Shown here one piece after another: positions 26,404 to 35,723 of a stretch of 64,000 nt of DNA. The number at the start of each line of letters is the position of its first letter. The stretch's first letter is position 1. The translations under genes were made by a program, and so were the position numbers. The notes under the pieces were generated by a model. The model did not search any database. It saw only the letters and a program-made list of their open reading frames with translations, and was not told the origin of the DNA. The stretch is from CAZBMD01 sp964493325 (GTDB taxonomy: Bacteria; Babelota; Babeliae; Babelales; RVW-14), in NCBI GenBank assembly GCA_964493325.1, contig CAZBMD010000002.1, positions 186,001 to 250,000 on the forward strand. The letters run 5' to 3'.

Positions 26404-26958
26404 ATGGAGAAGGAGAAGAACCAAGGCTCGGCAAGCGTGGCATGGTTTAAGTTGGCTGAACTGATCGCAAGGAGAGAACGAGAAAAGGCACTCAATGTCT
26501 ATCGATTGTTGTCGCATTCGCTAGAAGACAAAGCCTATGCATTTCAATTGGAAGGGGATATTCTCTGGTCTCTTGATGACAAGGCTGCGGTTGACCGGTA
26601 TAAGCAGGCGGCTTTTTTATATCAAAAAGAAAAGCGATGGCTTGATGCTGCAGGCATTTGTGAGCATCTATACTCGCAAGATCCTTCAAATCAAGACTTT
26701 CTTATGCAGCTTTTGCGATTGTACGCACTTCTACTTTGGTCTGAAAAATTCCATGAAAAATTGAATCAATTGTATGATTTGTCTAAGAAGAAAATTATTT
26801 TTGAGCCCCAGTTGGTTGCCATCTTACGTTCAGTTGTTAGTGATGTTATTGAACTTGAAGGTGAAAATGGCAAAATTTGGTTAGCCGAAAAAATTGACTC
26901 AGGCCTTGAAAGTCTGTCTTCCGACGGAGCAGCTCAGATACAGCGTTTGTTAAAATGA
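26404..26958 (+). CDS. TPR-like helical protein of unknown function
   Basis: A 184-residue cytoplasmic protein without signal peptide. AAGGA lies upstream; the ATG at 26404 gives better spacing than the overlapping in-frame ATG at 26401. The sequence consists of amphipathic helices with TPR-like spacing: a pair around YAFQLEGDILWSLDDKAAVD and another around WLDAAGICEHLYSQDPSN with the typical small-residue and Pro positions. It probably makes a small solenoid for protein binding. Its end overlaps the end of the convergent dnaE gene by nine bases. No specific partner can be suggested. Confidence 0.65.
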   Translation: MEKEKNQGSASVAWFKLAELIARREREKALNVYRLLSHSLEDKAYAFQLEGDILWSLDDKAAVDRYKQAAFLYQKEKRWLDAAGICEHLYSQDPSNQDFLMQLLRLYALLLWSEKFHEKLNQLYDLSKKKIIFEPQLVAILRSVVSDVIELEGENGKIWLAEKIDSGLESLSSDGAAQIQRLLK

Positions 26959-29900
26959 AATTTTTGCTTGTACATCCAGTTGCTGCAGCGTAGTAAGTAA
27001 ATCAAGTGAGCAACTAATTTTTTGATTAGCAGACAAAACAAGTTGCTCATTATTTTCGTGAAAAAGCAACTGAAGACCGAGTGATCCTGGTGTCAGAGCT
27101 TCTTTAATCTGAGCTAATAAATCTTCTTTCATATGTGTTGGCAGCTGGAGTTGTAGGTTAGTCATTCCGGCGTCTGCTTCAAATAAAAGATCAATAGGGA
27201 TTAGGCTGTTGGCTTTGATCTTACACTTTTGCTGAGATGTAATATCAATTGCTCCCTTTATCAAAAATACGTTGTAGTCACTCAAATAATGTTCAACTTT
27301 TGCGTACAGAGACGGGAAAATAATTACTTCAGCGTGACCGGACAGATCCTCAAATTGAGCAAAGGCCATACGATCACCTTTTTTGGTTGTGATGGCTTTT
27401 TGTTGTTGCAAAAGACCAGCGCAGATCGTAAATGGTTCTTTGATTGATGTGACTGTTTTAATTTTTTCAAGGCAACTGCTAAAGCTATCAAGATTTAAAA
27501 ATTTTATAGCGGGATAGCTTTTTAAAGGATGCGAGCTCAGATAGAAACCTGCAACTTCTTTTTCTTTTTCTAATTTTTCTTTATCAGACCAATCAGGAAT
27601 GAGTTGAAACAGATACGGCTGAGGTTCGGCAGATGCTTGTTCCTGCTGTGTGCTTGGGGCCATGCCAAAAAGGTCCATCTGACCTGTTTTTTCAGCTTCT
27701 TTGTGTGCATGTGCAATGTCTATAATTTTTTCAAGTTCATTTATTTTTTGAGCACGGCTTCCAGGGAGTTTATCCATAGCTCCAGCACAGATAAGGCTTT
27801 CTATAACGCGCTTGTTGACGGTACGTAGATCGACCCGTTTGCAGAAATCTAGTAAATCAAAAAAAGGCTTAGATGCTCGTTGTTCTATGATATCTTCAAG
27901 TGCTGCAAGCCCTACATTTTTAATTCCTTGTAACCCAAATAAAATTCCGTCTGGCAGCGCGGTAAATGCAATATTTGATAAATTAATGTCAGGAGAAATG
28001 GTTTTAATTCCCATGTCGCTGACTTCTTGCAGATAGTGTGTAAGTTGGTCTGGGTTGCTGGTTTCAAAAGAGAGTGATGCCGCCATAAATTCACGAGGAT
28101 AATGTGCTTTTAAGTAGGCGGTATGATAGGCAATTAGTGCGTAAGCAGCTGAATGTGATTTGTTAAATCCATACCCTGCAAAGTGTGCCATTACGTCAAA
28201 AAGTTCGCCGGCTTTTTTTAAATCAAAATTAAGCGTTTTTGCACCAGCTACAAATTCTTCTTTTTGTTCAGCCATAACGTCAGCTTTTTTCTTACCCATG
28301 GCGCGCCGCAAAATATCTGCGGCTCCCAATGAGTAGCCAGCTATTGCGGATGCAATTTTCATCACCTGTTCTTGGTATACAATAACACCGTAGGTTTCTG
28401 ATAATATTGGCTCTAGTTCTGGGAACATATAGATAACTTTTTGTCTGCCGTGTCGTCTTTCGATAAAATCATCAACCATTCCTGCGCCAAGCGGTCCTGG
28501 TCGATAGAGCGCGTTAACGGCGATCAGATCTTCAAATTTATCTGGCTGCAGTTTGCGTAGTACTTCTTTTAGGCCATCAGATTCGAATTGAAAGATAGCA
28601 TTTGTTTCTCCCCTGCCAAGCAGTGCAAATGTTTTGCTGTCATCAAATGGCAGTTTATCCAGATTGATTTTGATGCCATGATTTTTTTCAATTGCCTTGA
28701 GTGCACGATCAATGACCGTTAAGTTTTTAAGGCCCAAAAAATCCATCTTCAAAAAGCCGATTGCCTCAAGCTCTGTCATTGCATATTGAGCGATAAGGTC
28801 GTTACTTTTTGCGGGGGTGTACAAAGGCATACTTTGTGCAAGTGGCTCAGGTGAAATAACAACGCCAGCAGCATGCTTTGATGCGTGCCTAGTCAGACCT
28901 TCAAGCTTGAAACAAATATCGAATAATTTTTTAACTTTTGGATTATTGTCAATAAGCTCTTGGAGTCGCGGTTCTTGCTCTATACTTTCTTGCAAGGTAA
29001 TTTTTAGTTGTTCGGGAATAAGATCGGTAATTGCATTGGCATCTTGAAATGGGAACCCAAGTACGCGAGCAACATCCTTGATTACACCCTTGGCCATCAT
29101 TGTTCCAAAGGTGATAATTTGGCAAACGCAATCGTGACCATATTTATCTTTGACGTAATTGATTACATCTTCACGTCGTTCGATGCAAAAATCAATATCG
29201 ATATCGGGCATGCTTACGCGTTCGGGATTGAGGAATCGCTCAAAAAGGAGATTATACCGCAGTGGGTCAACGTTGGTAATTTCAAGCGACCAGGCAACAA
29301 GTGATCCTGCTGCAGATCCTCGCCCAGGGCCAACCGGAATATTTTGTCGTTTTGCCCATTTGATAAAATCACTGACAACCAAGAAGTACCCAACAAATCC
29401 CATTTTGACTATCAAATCAATTTCTAGGCGCAAGCGACTATCATAGTCAGCGTATTTTTCTTGGGGAATTAAGTCTTGATTTTTAAGTGTTTCAAGACCT
29501 TCCAAGCAGAGTGCCTCAAAATAACTTTCTTGTGTGTGCTGAGCTGGAACAGGGCACTGAGGAAAAAATAATTTACCAAAATCAAAATTAAAATCGCAAC
29601 TATCAGCAATATCACCGGTGTTCCAGATAAGTTTTTCATTGCCAGGAAATGCGCTGAGCATCTCTTCAGTTGTACGTACAAATACGCGACATTCACCAAA
29701 CGAAAAGCGATCGGGGTTGGAGAGCTGATCTTTTGTTTGTACTGAAAGGAGCACTTCATGAGCTTCATGATCATCGGCATGCAGGTAATGAGCATCGCTT
29801 GTGCCGATACATTTTACGCCCCATGCAGCACTGTAATCGAGCAACAATTTGTTTGTCTCGACTTGTTTATCAAATGTTGCTGGTGCAAGTTCAAAAAAGA

Positions 29901-30405
29901 ATCGATCTTGGCTAAATGTGTTCAAAAACCAGTCGGTGCGCAGCTTAGCCTCGTCAAACTCACCTTGACGTAGTAAGGTGGGAATGTGTCCACCCACACA
30001 AGCGGTTGTTGCAATTAAGCCTTCTGAGTATTTTGCAAGCGTTTGATAGTCGACGCGTGGTTTGAAATAAAAACCTTCTTGGTAGGCAAACGCCATAAGT
30101 CGACATAAATTTTTGTACCCGATAGCATTTTGAACAATCAAAATAATGTGAAAATATTTTTCTTTTGAATCTCTGATTTTTACATCTGTTGTCAGGTACA
30201 GCTCAGTGCCAAGAATAGGCTTAACGCCAGCCTTGTTGGCTATCTGGAAAAATTTAACAGCACCAAAAATATTGCCGTGGTCAGAGATTCCAATTGCTTT
30301 CCACTGTTGTTCTTTTGCAAAGTTTACTAAATCAGGCAATCTGATTGCGCCGTCAAGAAGCGAATATTCTGTGTGAAGATGGAGGTGCGTAAAATGTTTA
30401 CTCAT
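26950..30405 (-). CDS. dnaE: DNA polymerase III alpha subunit
   Basis: A 1151-residue replicative polymerase. The N-terminal PHP domain begins FTHLHLHTEYSLLDGA with intact metal-binding histidines. The palm has GPGRGSAAGSLVAW and the catalytic MPDIDIDF near residue 400. The fingers include QYAMTELEAIGFLKMDFLGL, and IFQFESDG, VYQEQVM and the HhH region follow. The C-terminal OB fold has AFAQFEDLSGHAEVIIFP. Length is typical of DnaE1 (about 1150). Its start overlaps the stop of the upstream solute-binding protein gene by one base, suggesting translational coupling of two unrelated genes. Confidence 0.97.
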   Translation of the reverse strand: MSKHFTHLHLHTEYSLLDGAIRLPDLVNFAKEQQWKAIGISDHGNIFGAVKFFQIANKAGVKPILGTELYLTTDVKIRDSKEKYFHIILIVQNAIGYKNLCRLMAFAYQEGFYFKPRVDYQTLAKYSEGLIATTACVGGHIPTLLRQGEFDEAKLRTDWFLNTFSQDRFFFELAPATFDKQVETNKLLLDYSAAWGVKCIGTSDAHYLHADDHEAHEVLLSVQTKDQLSNPDRFSFGECRVFVRTTEEMLSAFPGNEKLIWNTGDIADSCDFNFDFGKLFFPQCPVPAQHTQESYFEALCLEGLETLKNQDLIPQEKYADYDSRLRLEIDLIVKMGFVGYFLVVSDFIKWAKRQNIPVGPGRGSAAGSLVAWSLEITNVDPLRYNLLFERFLNPERVSMPDIDIDFCIERREDVINYVKDKYGHDCVCQIITFGTMMAKGVIKDVARVLGFPFQDANAITDLIPEQLKITLQESIEQEPRLQELIDNNPKVKKLFDICFKLEGLTRHASKHAAGVVISPEPLAQSMPLYTPAKSNDLIAQYAMTELEAIGFLKMDFLGLKNLTVIDRALKAIEKNHGIKINLDKLPFDDSKTFALLGRGETNAIFQFESDGLKEVLRKLQPDKFEDLIAVNALYRPGPLGAGMVDDFIERRHGRQKVIYMFPELEPILSETYGVIVYQEQVMKIASAIAGYSLGAADILRRAMGKKKADVMAEQKEEFVAGAKTLNFDLKKAGELFDVMAHFAGYGFNKSHSAAYALIAYHTAYLKAHYPREFMAASLSFETSNPDQLTHYLQEVSDMGIKTISPDINLSNIAFTALPDGILFGLQGIKNVGLAALEDIIEQRASKPFFDLLDFCKRVDLRTVNKRVIESLICAGAMDKLPGSRAQKINELEKIIDIAHAHKEAEKTGQMDLFGMAPSTQQEQASAEPQPYLFQLIPDWSDKEKLEKEKEVAGFYLSSHPLKSYPAIKFLNLDSFSSCLEKIKTVTSIKEPFTICAGLLQQQKAITTKKGDRMAFAQFEDLSGHAEVIIFPSLYAKVEHYLSDYNVFLIKGAIDITSQQKCKIKANSLIPIDLLFEADAGMTNLQLQLPTHMKEDLLAQIKEALTPGSLGLQLLFHENNEQLVLSANQKISCSLDLLTTLQQLDVQAKISF

Positions 30406-31772
30406 TAGGACTCATTAACTTCTGTAAGTAAGCTATTTCCTAATTCAGTAATATTAGATAACGCTTCTTCTGGTGATCTTTTTCCTTCAATAGCGGCAAG
30501 CATCTCATCGAGCATGATTTTTCTAATTTCATTAAAGCGTGGCAATAAAATCCCGCGCGTATTTTCAGTCACTGTATCACCGAACAAAGATGTAAAGGCT
30601 ATGCGCGCAGCCTGTTGGGCAAGCTCATTGGAATACGGTGACTGTTCGTTATAAATTGCTTCGTGAGCTTTTTGAATTACTGGTAGGTAGCCACTTTTAA
30701 GATGCCATTGCATTTGTGTTTTTACAGATACCAGGTATTCAAAAAAATGAGCAAGTGATTTGTAGATTGCATCATCATAACCATTAATAGCCCAAAAAGA
30801 TGCGCCGCCAGCGATGGTATTATACGGCTGATCAACATGTTTTGCCCAGTAAGGGAAGGCTGCAATTCCTATTTCAAATGTTTTAATCTTTGATTCAAGT
30901 ATGGGGAGTCTGTTTGCTCCTTGTGTTAGAAAAATAATATCTTCGTTTGCAAATTCAGTTTCAGCTTGTGGTCCTGATGCAAGCGTTAAAAAGCCCTGTT
31001 CATACCATCGCTGTAAGGAAGTAAGATGGTCGATGAAGAACGGTGTATTAAGGCATAACAATGCTTGATTGCTATCAATGCCATTCCCATGTGTTGCCAC
31101 TGGTTGATTATGCCGCGCACCTGTTTGGTCAATCATGTGACCATGCATCCAGCCGGCTCCAAGAAGTCGTTTACCTACACTTTTGTTGATATTTTCTGCA
31201 AGTTCTTCAAATTCTTCCCATGTTTGGGGTGGTTTATGGCCGAGCTCATTAAGCTTGCTCTTGTTGTAAAATAAGACGACAGTTGAAGCATTAAAAGGGA
31301 GAGATAGCAGCTCAGATGCGCGAGCTTTGTAAAAAGCGCCAATGCTTGGCACAAAATCATGTTCACTTAGCGGTGAATTAATGCTTTTCATGACTTGAGT
31401 AAGAGATTTAAACAACGGATGACCATGAACGTCGGTTTTCTGATGCATGACAAGGGTGCCCATCTCAAAAATTTGCGCAGCATGAGGTGCTTGGGGTGTT
31501 CCTGCTGCTTGGCACAAAGCTTCTAGCGATTGATCGTAGTTTCCTTTAAAGACAGGAACTATTTTTACTTTTGAAGTAATCACTTCAGGCTGATTGTTAT
31601 AGGTTTCAACAAGCTCGTTGAATATGTTTCCAAGCACAGAGTCCATGCTATGCCATACAACTATTTCTTGACGCTTGCATGTTGCATAGGGTGTGAATAT
31701 TGTTATCAGTAGAATCAGCGCAGCTAGGCTACCGATAAAATAGTATGTTAAATAATTTTTCATTGGTTTCAT
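30405..31772 (-). CDS. Extracellular solute-binding protein, sugar/glycerol-phosphate type
   Basis: A 455-residue protein with an N-terminal hydrophobic segment (about residues 8-27, signal or anchor). A family 1 solute-binding fold follows, related to UgpB and maltodextrin-binding proteins: EIVVWHSMDSVLGNIFNELV at the start of the first lobe, LPFNASTVVLFYNKSKL with the hinge-region Tyr-Asn, and PQTWEEFEELAENI. Such proteins capture sugars or glycerol-3-phosphate in the periplasm for ABC import. No permease or ATPase gene is near, so the transporter is elsewhere or the protein has another role. It overlaps dnaE by one base. Confidence 0.85.
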   Translation of the reverse strand: MKPMKNYLTYYFIGSLAALILLITIFTPYATCKRQEIVVWHSMDSVLGNIFNELVETYNNQPEVITSKVKIVPVFKGNYDQSLEALCQAAGTPQAPHAAQIFEMGTLVMHQKTDVHGHPLFKSLTQVMKSINSPLSEHDFVPSIGAFYKARASELLSLPFNASTVVLFYNKSKLNELGHKPPQTWEEFEELAENINKSVGKRLLGAGWMHGHMIDQTGARHNQPVATHGNGIDSNQALLCLNTPFFIDHLTSLQRWYEQGFLTLASGPQAETEFANEDIIFLTQGANRLPILESKIKTFEIGIAAFPYWAKHVDQPYNTIAGGASFWAINGYDDAIYKSLAHFFEYLVSVKTQMQWHLKSGYLPVIQKAHEAIYNEQSPYSNELAQQAARIAFTSLFGDTVTENTRGILLPRFNEIRKIMLDEMLAAIEGKRSPEEALSNITELGNSLLTEVNES

Positions 31773-32106
31773 TGTAGTCCTTTTTTCTTTTTTAATGGTT
31801 GTTTTGTGCGAGTTATTTTAAATCTTGCCCGCCACATATTCTACTCAAATTTGTTGTTGGATGCAAAATGAGTTTTGTGAGTTTTGTTAGACCTCGAGAT
31901 AATTCCAGCAGGACTGCGGTTGATCTTTTTTACCAAAGCCCTATAATGGTGGACTGGCTGTATGCGAATGACAGTCTGAATCATGGATTGTTCGGGGGAA
32001 CGACCTTTTTTTACATATTTAAGCGATTTGACCTATCCAAAGGAGCAAGGCAGGCTTTGGATGGATTTTAATTTTTGCCTTGAAAAGCACTATCATGAAG
32101 GATGGT
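31773..32106. other. Intergenic region upstream of the CaCA antiporter gene
   Basis: About 330 bases between divergent genes, containing the promoter listed at 31920-31947. Short open frames here (for example 31869-32071) have no ribosome site or recognisable content, and I do not call them genes. The leader between promoter and start is about 155 bases. Confidence 0.45.
31920..31947 (+). promoter_or_regulatory. Putative sigma70-type promoter for the CaCA antiporter
   Basis: TTGATC and a perfect TATAAT are separated by 16 bases, in the only suitable position upstream of the antiporter gene. By-eye assignment. Confidence 0.5.
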
Positions 32107-33084
32107 ATGGAGTTACTCATTTTGATGCACCTGTCGTTGGTGTGTGGGGGTCTGGGGCTGCTCTGGTGGGCAGGGGACCGGGTTGTGCGCTATTCCGTAG
32201 ATGTTGCACGATCGTTCAAGGTTAACACCTTTTTTATAGGATTTGTCGTCCTGGCTCTTGCTGCCGATATTCCTGAGTTAGCAGTTGCTATTAGTTCTGC
32301 GTTTAGCGGGGCTCAAGAAGTATCTGTAGGCAATGTCATAGGGGCAAATTTTATCGACGTAGCAATGGTAATAGGCATTACCTTGTTGCTTGCAGGCAGC
32401 GTGCTCATGCATAAGCAAGAAAGCATGCGCCTTGTTCGTATGATTGGTCTTTCATCATTTGTTCTTCTTATTCTATTCATGATTGGCACCTTGACCTCGG
32501 TTCATGGATATGCCCTGATTGGTATCTATATTGCCACGTTAATCTGGGTATGGACTAAGAGAAATGATGTTGACTATGATGACGAATCTGTTTCAGGTAG
32601 TGATTTAGAGGCTGTATCAGAGCTATCACGTATCGGCTCCGTGATTCGCATGTTTGTTTGTTTTGGACTGGTGTTTCTTGCTTCAAAAGTTACTGTTGAT
32701 AGTGCCATTCATCTTGCAACAAGCCTTTCGTTGCCGCTTGAAACAGTAGGGGCAACCATCCTTGCCATGGGGACATCGCTGCCCGAGCTTGTACTTAGTT
32801 TGAGCGCTTTGCGTCGCAAGCAATTTGCGCTGGCGCTTGGACCAACGCTTGGTACAGTTCTTGAACAGACGACACTCATTTTGGGTGTTTTGACGGTATT
32901 GTCTGACAAGCCTGTGCATTTGGCAGGGCTTCGTGGAGCATCAATTTTTATGTTTCTTGCTTTCTTCATTATTAGCTACGGTTTGTACCGTTTTAGCCAG
33001 GTTGGCAGACGAACGGGTGCAACACTGGTTACGCTCTTTTTTGCCTACCTTGCCTATCAGTTTTCATCTGGTGGCCTTTTATAA
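32107..33084 (+). CDS. Calcium/sodium antiporter-like protein (CaCA superfamily)
   Basis: A 325-residue polytopic inner-membrane protein. I choose the ATG at 32107, with AAGGA five bases upstream; earlier in-frame starts (TTG 32080, ATG 32095) lack a ribosome site. Two inverted alpha-repeats are visible. The first reads ADIPELAVAISSAFSGAQE then GNVIGANFIDVAMVIG; the second AMGTSLPELVLSLSALRRK then GPTLGTVLEQTTLILG. They are separated by an acidic cytoplasmic loop (DYDDESVSGSDLE), as in YrbG-type exchangers. In the second repeat the usual GNxxGSN reads GPTLGTV, so the conserved Asn is lost, which may alter ion selectivity or activity. Confidence 0.85.
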   Translation: MELLILMHLSLVCGGLGLLWWAGDRVVRYSVDVARSFKVNTFFIGFVVLALAADIPELAVAISSAFSGAQEVSVGNVIGANFIDVAMVIGITLLLAGSVLMHKQESMRLVRMIGLSSFVLLILFMIGTLTSVHGYALIGIYIATLIWVWTKRNDVDYDDESVSGSDLEAVSELSRIGSVIRMFVCFGLVFLASKVTVDSAIHLATSLSLPLETVGATILAMGTSLPELVLSLSALRRKQFALALGPTLGTVLEQTTLILGVLTVLSDKPVHLAGLRGASIFMFLAFFIISYGLYRFSQVGRRTGATLVTLFFAYLAYQFSSGGLL

Positions 33085-33102
33085 AAAAATTTATTGAGTA
33101 CA

Positions 33103-33141
33103 AAAAAAGCCGCGTGATTTTTGGTCACGCGGCTTTTTTTT
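33103..33141. terminator. Bidirectional rho-independent terminator
   Basis: AAAAAAAGCCGCGTGA and TCACGCGGCTTTTTTTT form a perfect 16-base-pair stem around a short T-rich loop, between the convergent antiporter and PP2C genes. Confidence 0.92.
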
Positions 33142-33156
33142 GATGATATGCAGAAC

Positions 33157-34296
33157 TTAGTTTTTTGTAGTGCGTGGTTGAATAAAGATGAGTGTTGCGG
33201 TGATATCATCAAGCTCAATATTGCATTGGTTGGCATGGTCAAGCACAAGGTCTATGAGATTTTGTACAATAATTTGCGCATTGTTTTTGCCCACTAGTGT
33301 TGATTGATGGCAAATAAATTGTGCAGCCGCTTTTCTAGAAATCAAGTCCCAGAGTCCATCACTTGCGATGAGAATAAAACCTGACTCCGAGATGTCGATT
33401 GTTTGGATAGATGGCGTAGCGGTGATAAATGGGTGAAAATATACATCGCCAATAGCTCTGCTAGGAACAAGTCTGTGTGTTCGATTGTCAGGCGTGGTTA
33501 CGCAGATGCGTTTGAGCATCGCTTCTTTAGCAAGAGGGCTTATTGTCTTGTTTTCATATGGTATAATTGGTCGCATCTCTGGGGCAAATTGTTTAATTTT
33601 GATTTTTGAAATAGCTATTTCTTCAATCCAGGCTCTTTTAGTATAGGTATCATCAAACATTTCATGTTCTGGGCCAAAATCAGCTAATCGTTGATATTCA
33701 CCATAGGTGCCAGCATGGTGTTTGCGCGTAACAGTTTCAAGCCTGTTTGTGTCAAAAAAATCAGTATTACCAAAGTAGGCGATGGCTTCAGTATCACCGA
33801 CGTTTGCGATATGAAGGCTTGTGTTTTCAAACACGGCTATTGTTGCAGTTGTTCCACCGCTTTGAATGTTTTTTTTAATGGCGCGTTGCGTAAATAAATC
33901 ATTAGTATCTAAAAAAGCAATTTTCAAAGCATCAGACATAGGTTCATTTTTCTGCAAAATTGTTTTGAGGTTGTTGAGTAGGTGATCGCGGGCATGCTCT
34001 GCCGCAAAGGCTCCAGATCTTCCATGGCCGTCATAAATGCCAAAAAATACCAATTTTGTATCACAGTCGCAGATGCTCATGAAGTTGTTTTCGCAAAGGC
34101 AAAATTCAGGAGATTGTCTTTGTTGCGGACTAAAGCGATCTTCTTGTTTACCTTCGGTCGTTGCGGCTGTTGCATATGAAAAATGAAGATGCTGTGTTGA
34201 GATTCTATGGCTAAATGATTCTGTGCCAGGCTGAGCTAAAGTACTCTTGATTATTAAACATATGCTCCATAAAAAGAGCAATCTATATTGAAACAT
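33157..34296 (-). CDS. Secreted PP2C-family serine/threonine phosphatase
   Basis: A 379-residue protein with a signal peptide (MFQYRLLFLWSICLIIK, cut near TLAQP) and a complete PPM/PP2C phosphatase domain. The metal-binding Asp lies in FFGIYDGHGRSG near residue 87, followed by HIANVGDTEAIAYF, LVPSRAIGD, ILIASDGLWDLIS near residue 312, and a late DDITATLIFI matching the family's final DN/DD metal site. The family removes phosphate from Ser/Thr using two Mn or Mg ions. Most bacterial PP2Cs are cytoplasmic or membrane-anchored regulators; an exported copy could act on host proteins, which is inference. It ends at a shared terminator and is followed upstream by another exported enzyme gene. Confidence 0.88.
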   Translation of the reverse strand: MFQYRLLFLWSICLIIKSTLAQPGTESFSHRISTQHLHFSYATAATTEGKQEDRFSPQQRQSPEFCLCENNFMSICDCDTKLVFFGIYDGHGRSGAFAAEHARDHLLNNLKTILQKNEPMSDALKIAFLDTNDLFTQRAIKKNIQSGGTTATIAVFENTSLHIANVGDTEAIAYFGNTDFFDTNRLETVTRKHHAGTYGEYQRLADFGPEHEMFDDTYTKRAWIEEIAISKIKIKQFAPEMRPIIPYENKTISPLAKEAMLKRICVTTPDNRTHRLVPSRAIGDVYFHPFITATPSIQTIDISESGFILIASDGLWDLISRKAAAQFICHQSTLVGKNNAQIIVQNLIDLVLDHANQCNIELDDITATLIFIQPRTTKN

Positions 34297-34363
34297 GTGG
34301 TATCTTTCTTTTTTGATTGAGTGATTAAGTTAAAACAATATTTTTTTCTAAGGGAGACAAAAA

Positions 34364-34391
34364 AGCCGACAAGATTCTGATCTTATCGGCT
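34364..34391 (-). terminator. Rho-independent terminator for the alpha/beta hydrolase gene
   Basis: On the minus strand AGCCGATAAGAT and ATCTTGTCGGCT form a 12-position stem with one mismatch, followed by a T-run. It lies just after the stop of the hydrolase gene and before the PP2C start. Confidence 0.85.
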
Positions 34392-34419
34392 AGCAGTAGT
34401 TTAAATCTATAAATTTTTC

Positions 34420-35385
34420 TTACAGAAGTGCTATTTTGCTGCTTTTACAAATGTTATACGCAAAGTTTCCTGGCTCATCACGCTTAATCCTGGCGTTAAT
34501 CTCTTTGAGTGAAGGTTGAAATTGAGCAAAGTCTATCTTGATATTACTTGATTCAACGATTGATTTATCATACGGCAAGTTATGTCGCTGATAAAATAAG
34601 TGGATAAGTCTACAAAGCCACATTGTTTGAGTTGTATCAAAACTATTTAAAATATATGCGTGCTCTCCCCGATCTGCTTCAACCAAGTAAACGTTTTTAT
34701 TTCCGGCTTGGATAAGTGCTTTATAAAGTTTACGAGAGTGATTGATCGGAATCAGATGATCTTGTTTTGAATGAATTAGAAGAATCGGGATGTGCGGTAC
34801 AGATGGTGCAGATGTTATGGGTTGCTTTCCACGCAACTTGTACGAAGGATAGACAAAATGCTTCATGATCAAACCAATGGCTGTTCTGCCTCCTGGGATA
34901 TACTGCGAAATACGTCCAAGATGATAAGCAATATCGGTTGCATGAGCGAATGAGCCCTCAAGGACCAGTGCTTTAATCATCGGAAATCTTCCTGTTGCAA
35001 CGGCATTAATCAGTGTTGCTGCGCCTTTGGATACTCCAACCCCGATAAGTTTGTGTTCTGATGAAACGGCATCATTTTTTAGTCCAGTTTCCAATTTTTT
35101 AATATCGCCATCCTGTCCAAGACAAACTTTTTTGGCAACAAAGCGATCGTTTTCAAGCTCTGGTCCGCTGTAGGCGTAGCATGTATAGCTTGGCAAAATA
35201 ACGCGATAGTTGATGTAATGATTTTTATTTTTAGGGGATCCACTCAGTCCATGGACAAACAAATAGTTGTAATCATAAACATTGGTTTTGAGTTCTGCGT
35301 AAAGGCTGCTTTGGTTTGCAAGGATGCTTATTGCAAACGTGATTATAACGGTGAGTAAGTAGTGGATTCGGAAAAATAGATACAT
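34420..35385 (-). CDS. Exported alpha/beta hydrolase
   Basis: A 321-residue protein with an N-terminal signal or anchor (hydrophobic about residues 6-27). The fold begins with YLFVHGLSGSP, whose HG forms the oxyanion hole. The nucleophile elbow is GVGVSKGAAT near residue 118 (GxSxG as G-V-S-K-G). A strand follows with ALVLEGSFAHA, then the acid in LIHSKQDHLIPINHS and the His in DRGEHAYIL. It may be an esterase, lipase or peptidase; the substrate is unknown. Together with the neighbouring PP2C gene it forms a pair of exported eukaryote-like hydrolases, each with its own terminator. Confidence 0.8.
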   Translation of the reverse strand: MYLFFRIHYLLTVIITFAISILANQSSLYAELKTNVYDYNYLFVHGLSGSPKNKNHYINYRVILPSYTCYAYSGPELENDRFVAKKVCLGQDGDIKKLETGLKNDAVSSEHKLIGVGVSKGAATLINAVATGRFPMIKALVLEGSFAHATDIAYHLGRISQYIPGGRTAIGLIMKHFVYPSYKLRGKQPITSAPSVPHIPILLIHSKQDHLIPINHSRKLYKALIQAGNKNVYLVEADRGEHAYILNSFDTTQTMWLCRLIHLFYQRHNLPYDKSIVESSNIKIDFAQFQPSLKEINARIKRDEPGNFAYNICKSSKIALL

Positions 35386-35723
35386 TACGAATATCTTTCT
35401 GCCTTTTGATCAGATGCTTGTTCTTCTATCAAGGGTGCTGAAATTGCAACAAAAAATCGATCGATAAAATAAATACTTTTTTCATAAAACTATTATTTTC
35501 TAATAAAACCATGAATTGAAGTTCTATCTGAATATATTGTGGCTGTTTTTTAAAAATTTGTAAAATAACGTTAAAAATGCTGAAAAAAGCTTTTTTTATA
35601 AAAAAGTATTAAAATAAGTAAAAAACATCTTCAATTAGACCATTTGTAATTAATTTAAAAGTCTGTAAGCTGGAGTGTAGGATAAGAAATTTAAGTTTTA
35701 TTGTTGTTATGGAGGACTATATT
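35386..35723. other. Intergenic region with first copy of the cassette leader block
   Basis: A very AT-rich 338-base stretch. From about 35575 it matches the blocks upstream of the two following genes: an A/T hairpin-like run near 35587-35612, the element CATTTGTAATTAATTT near 35641, TCTGTAAGCTGG, then TAGGATAAGAAATTTAAG and the GGAGG ribosome site at 35711. No gene lies in it. Confidence 0.6.

Noticed and set aside
31799..32071. 90-codon plus-strand frame upstream of the antiporter gene
   Set aside because: No ribosome site, no recognisable domain, and it spans the best promoter candidate for the antiporter gene.
35587..35612. A/T-rich hairpin-like runs in the cassette leader blocks as possible small RNA or terminator
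   Set aside because: The stems are almost pure A/T and vary among copies; I treat them as part of the leader block only.
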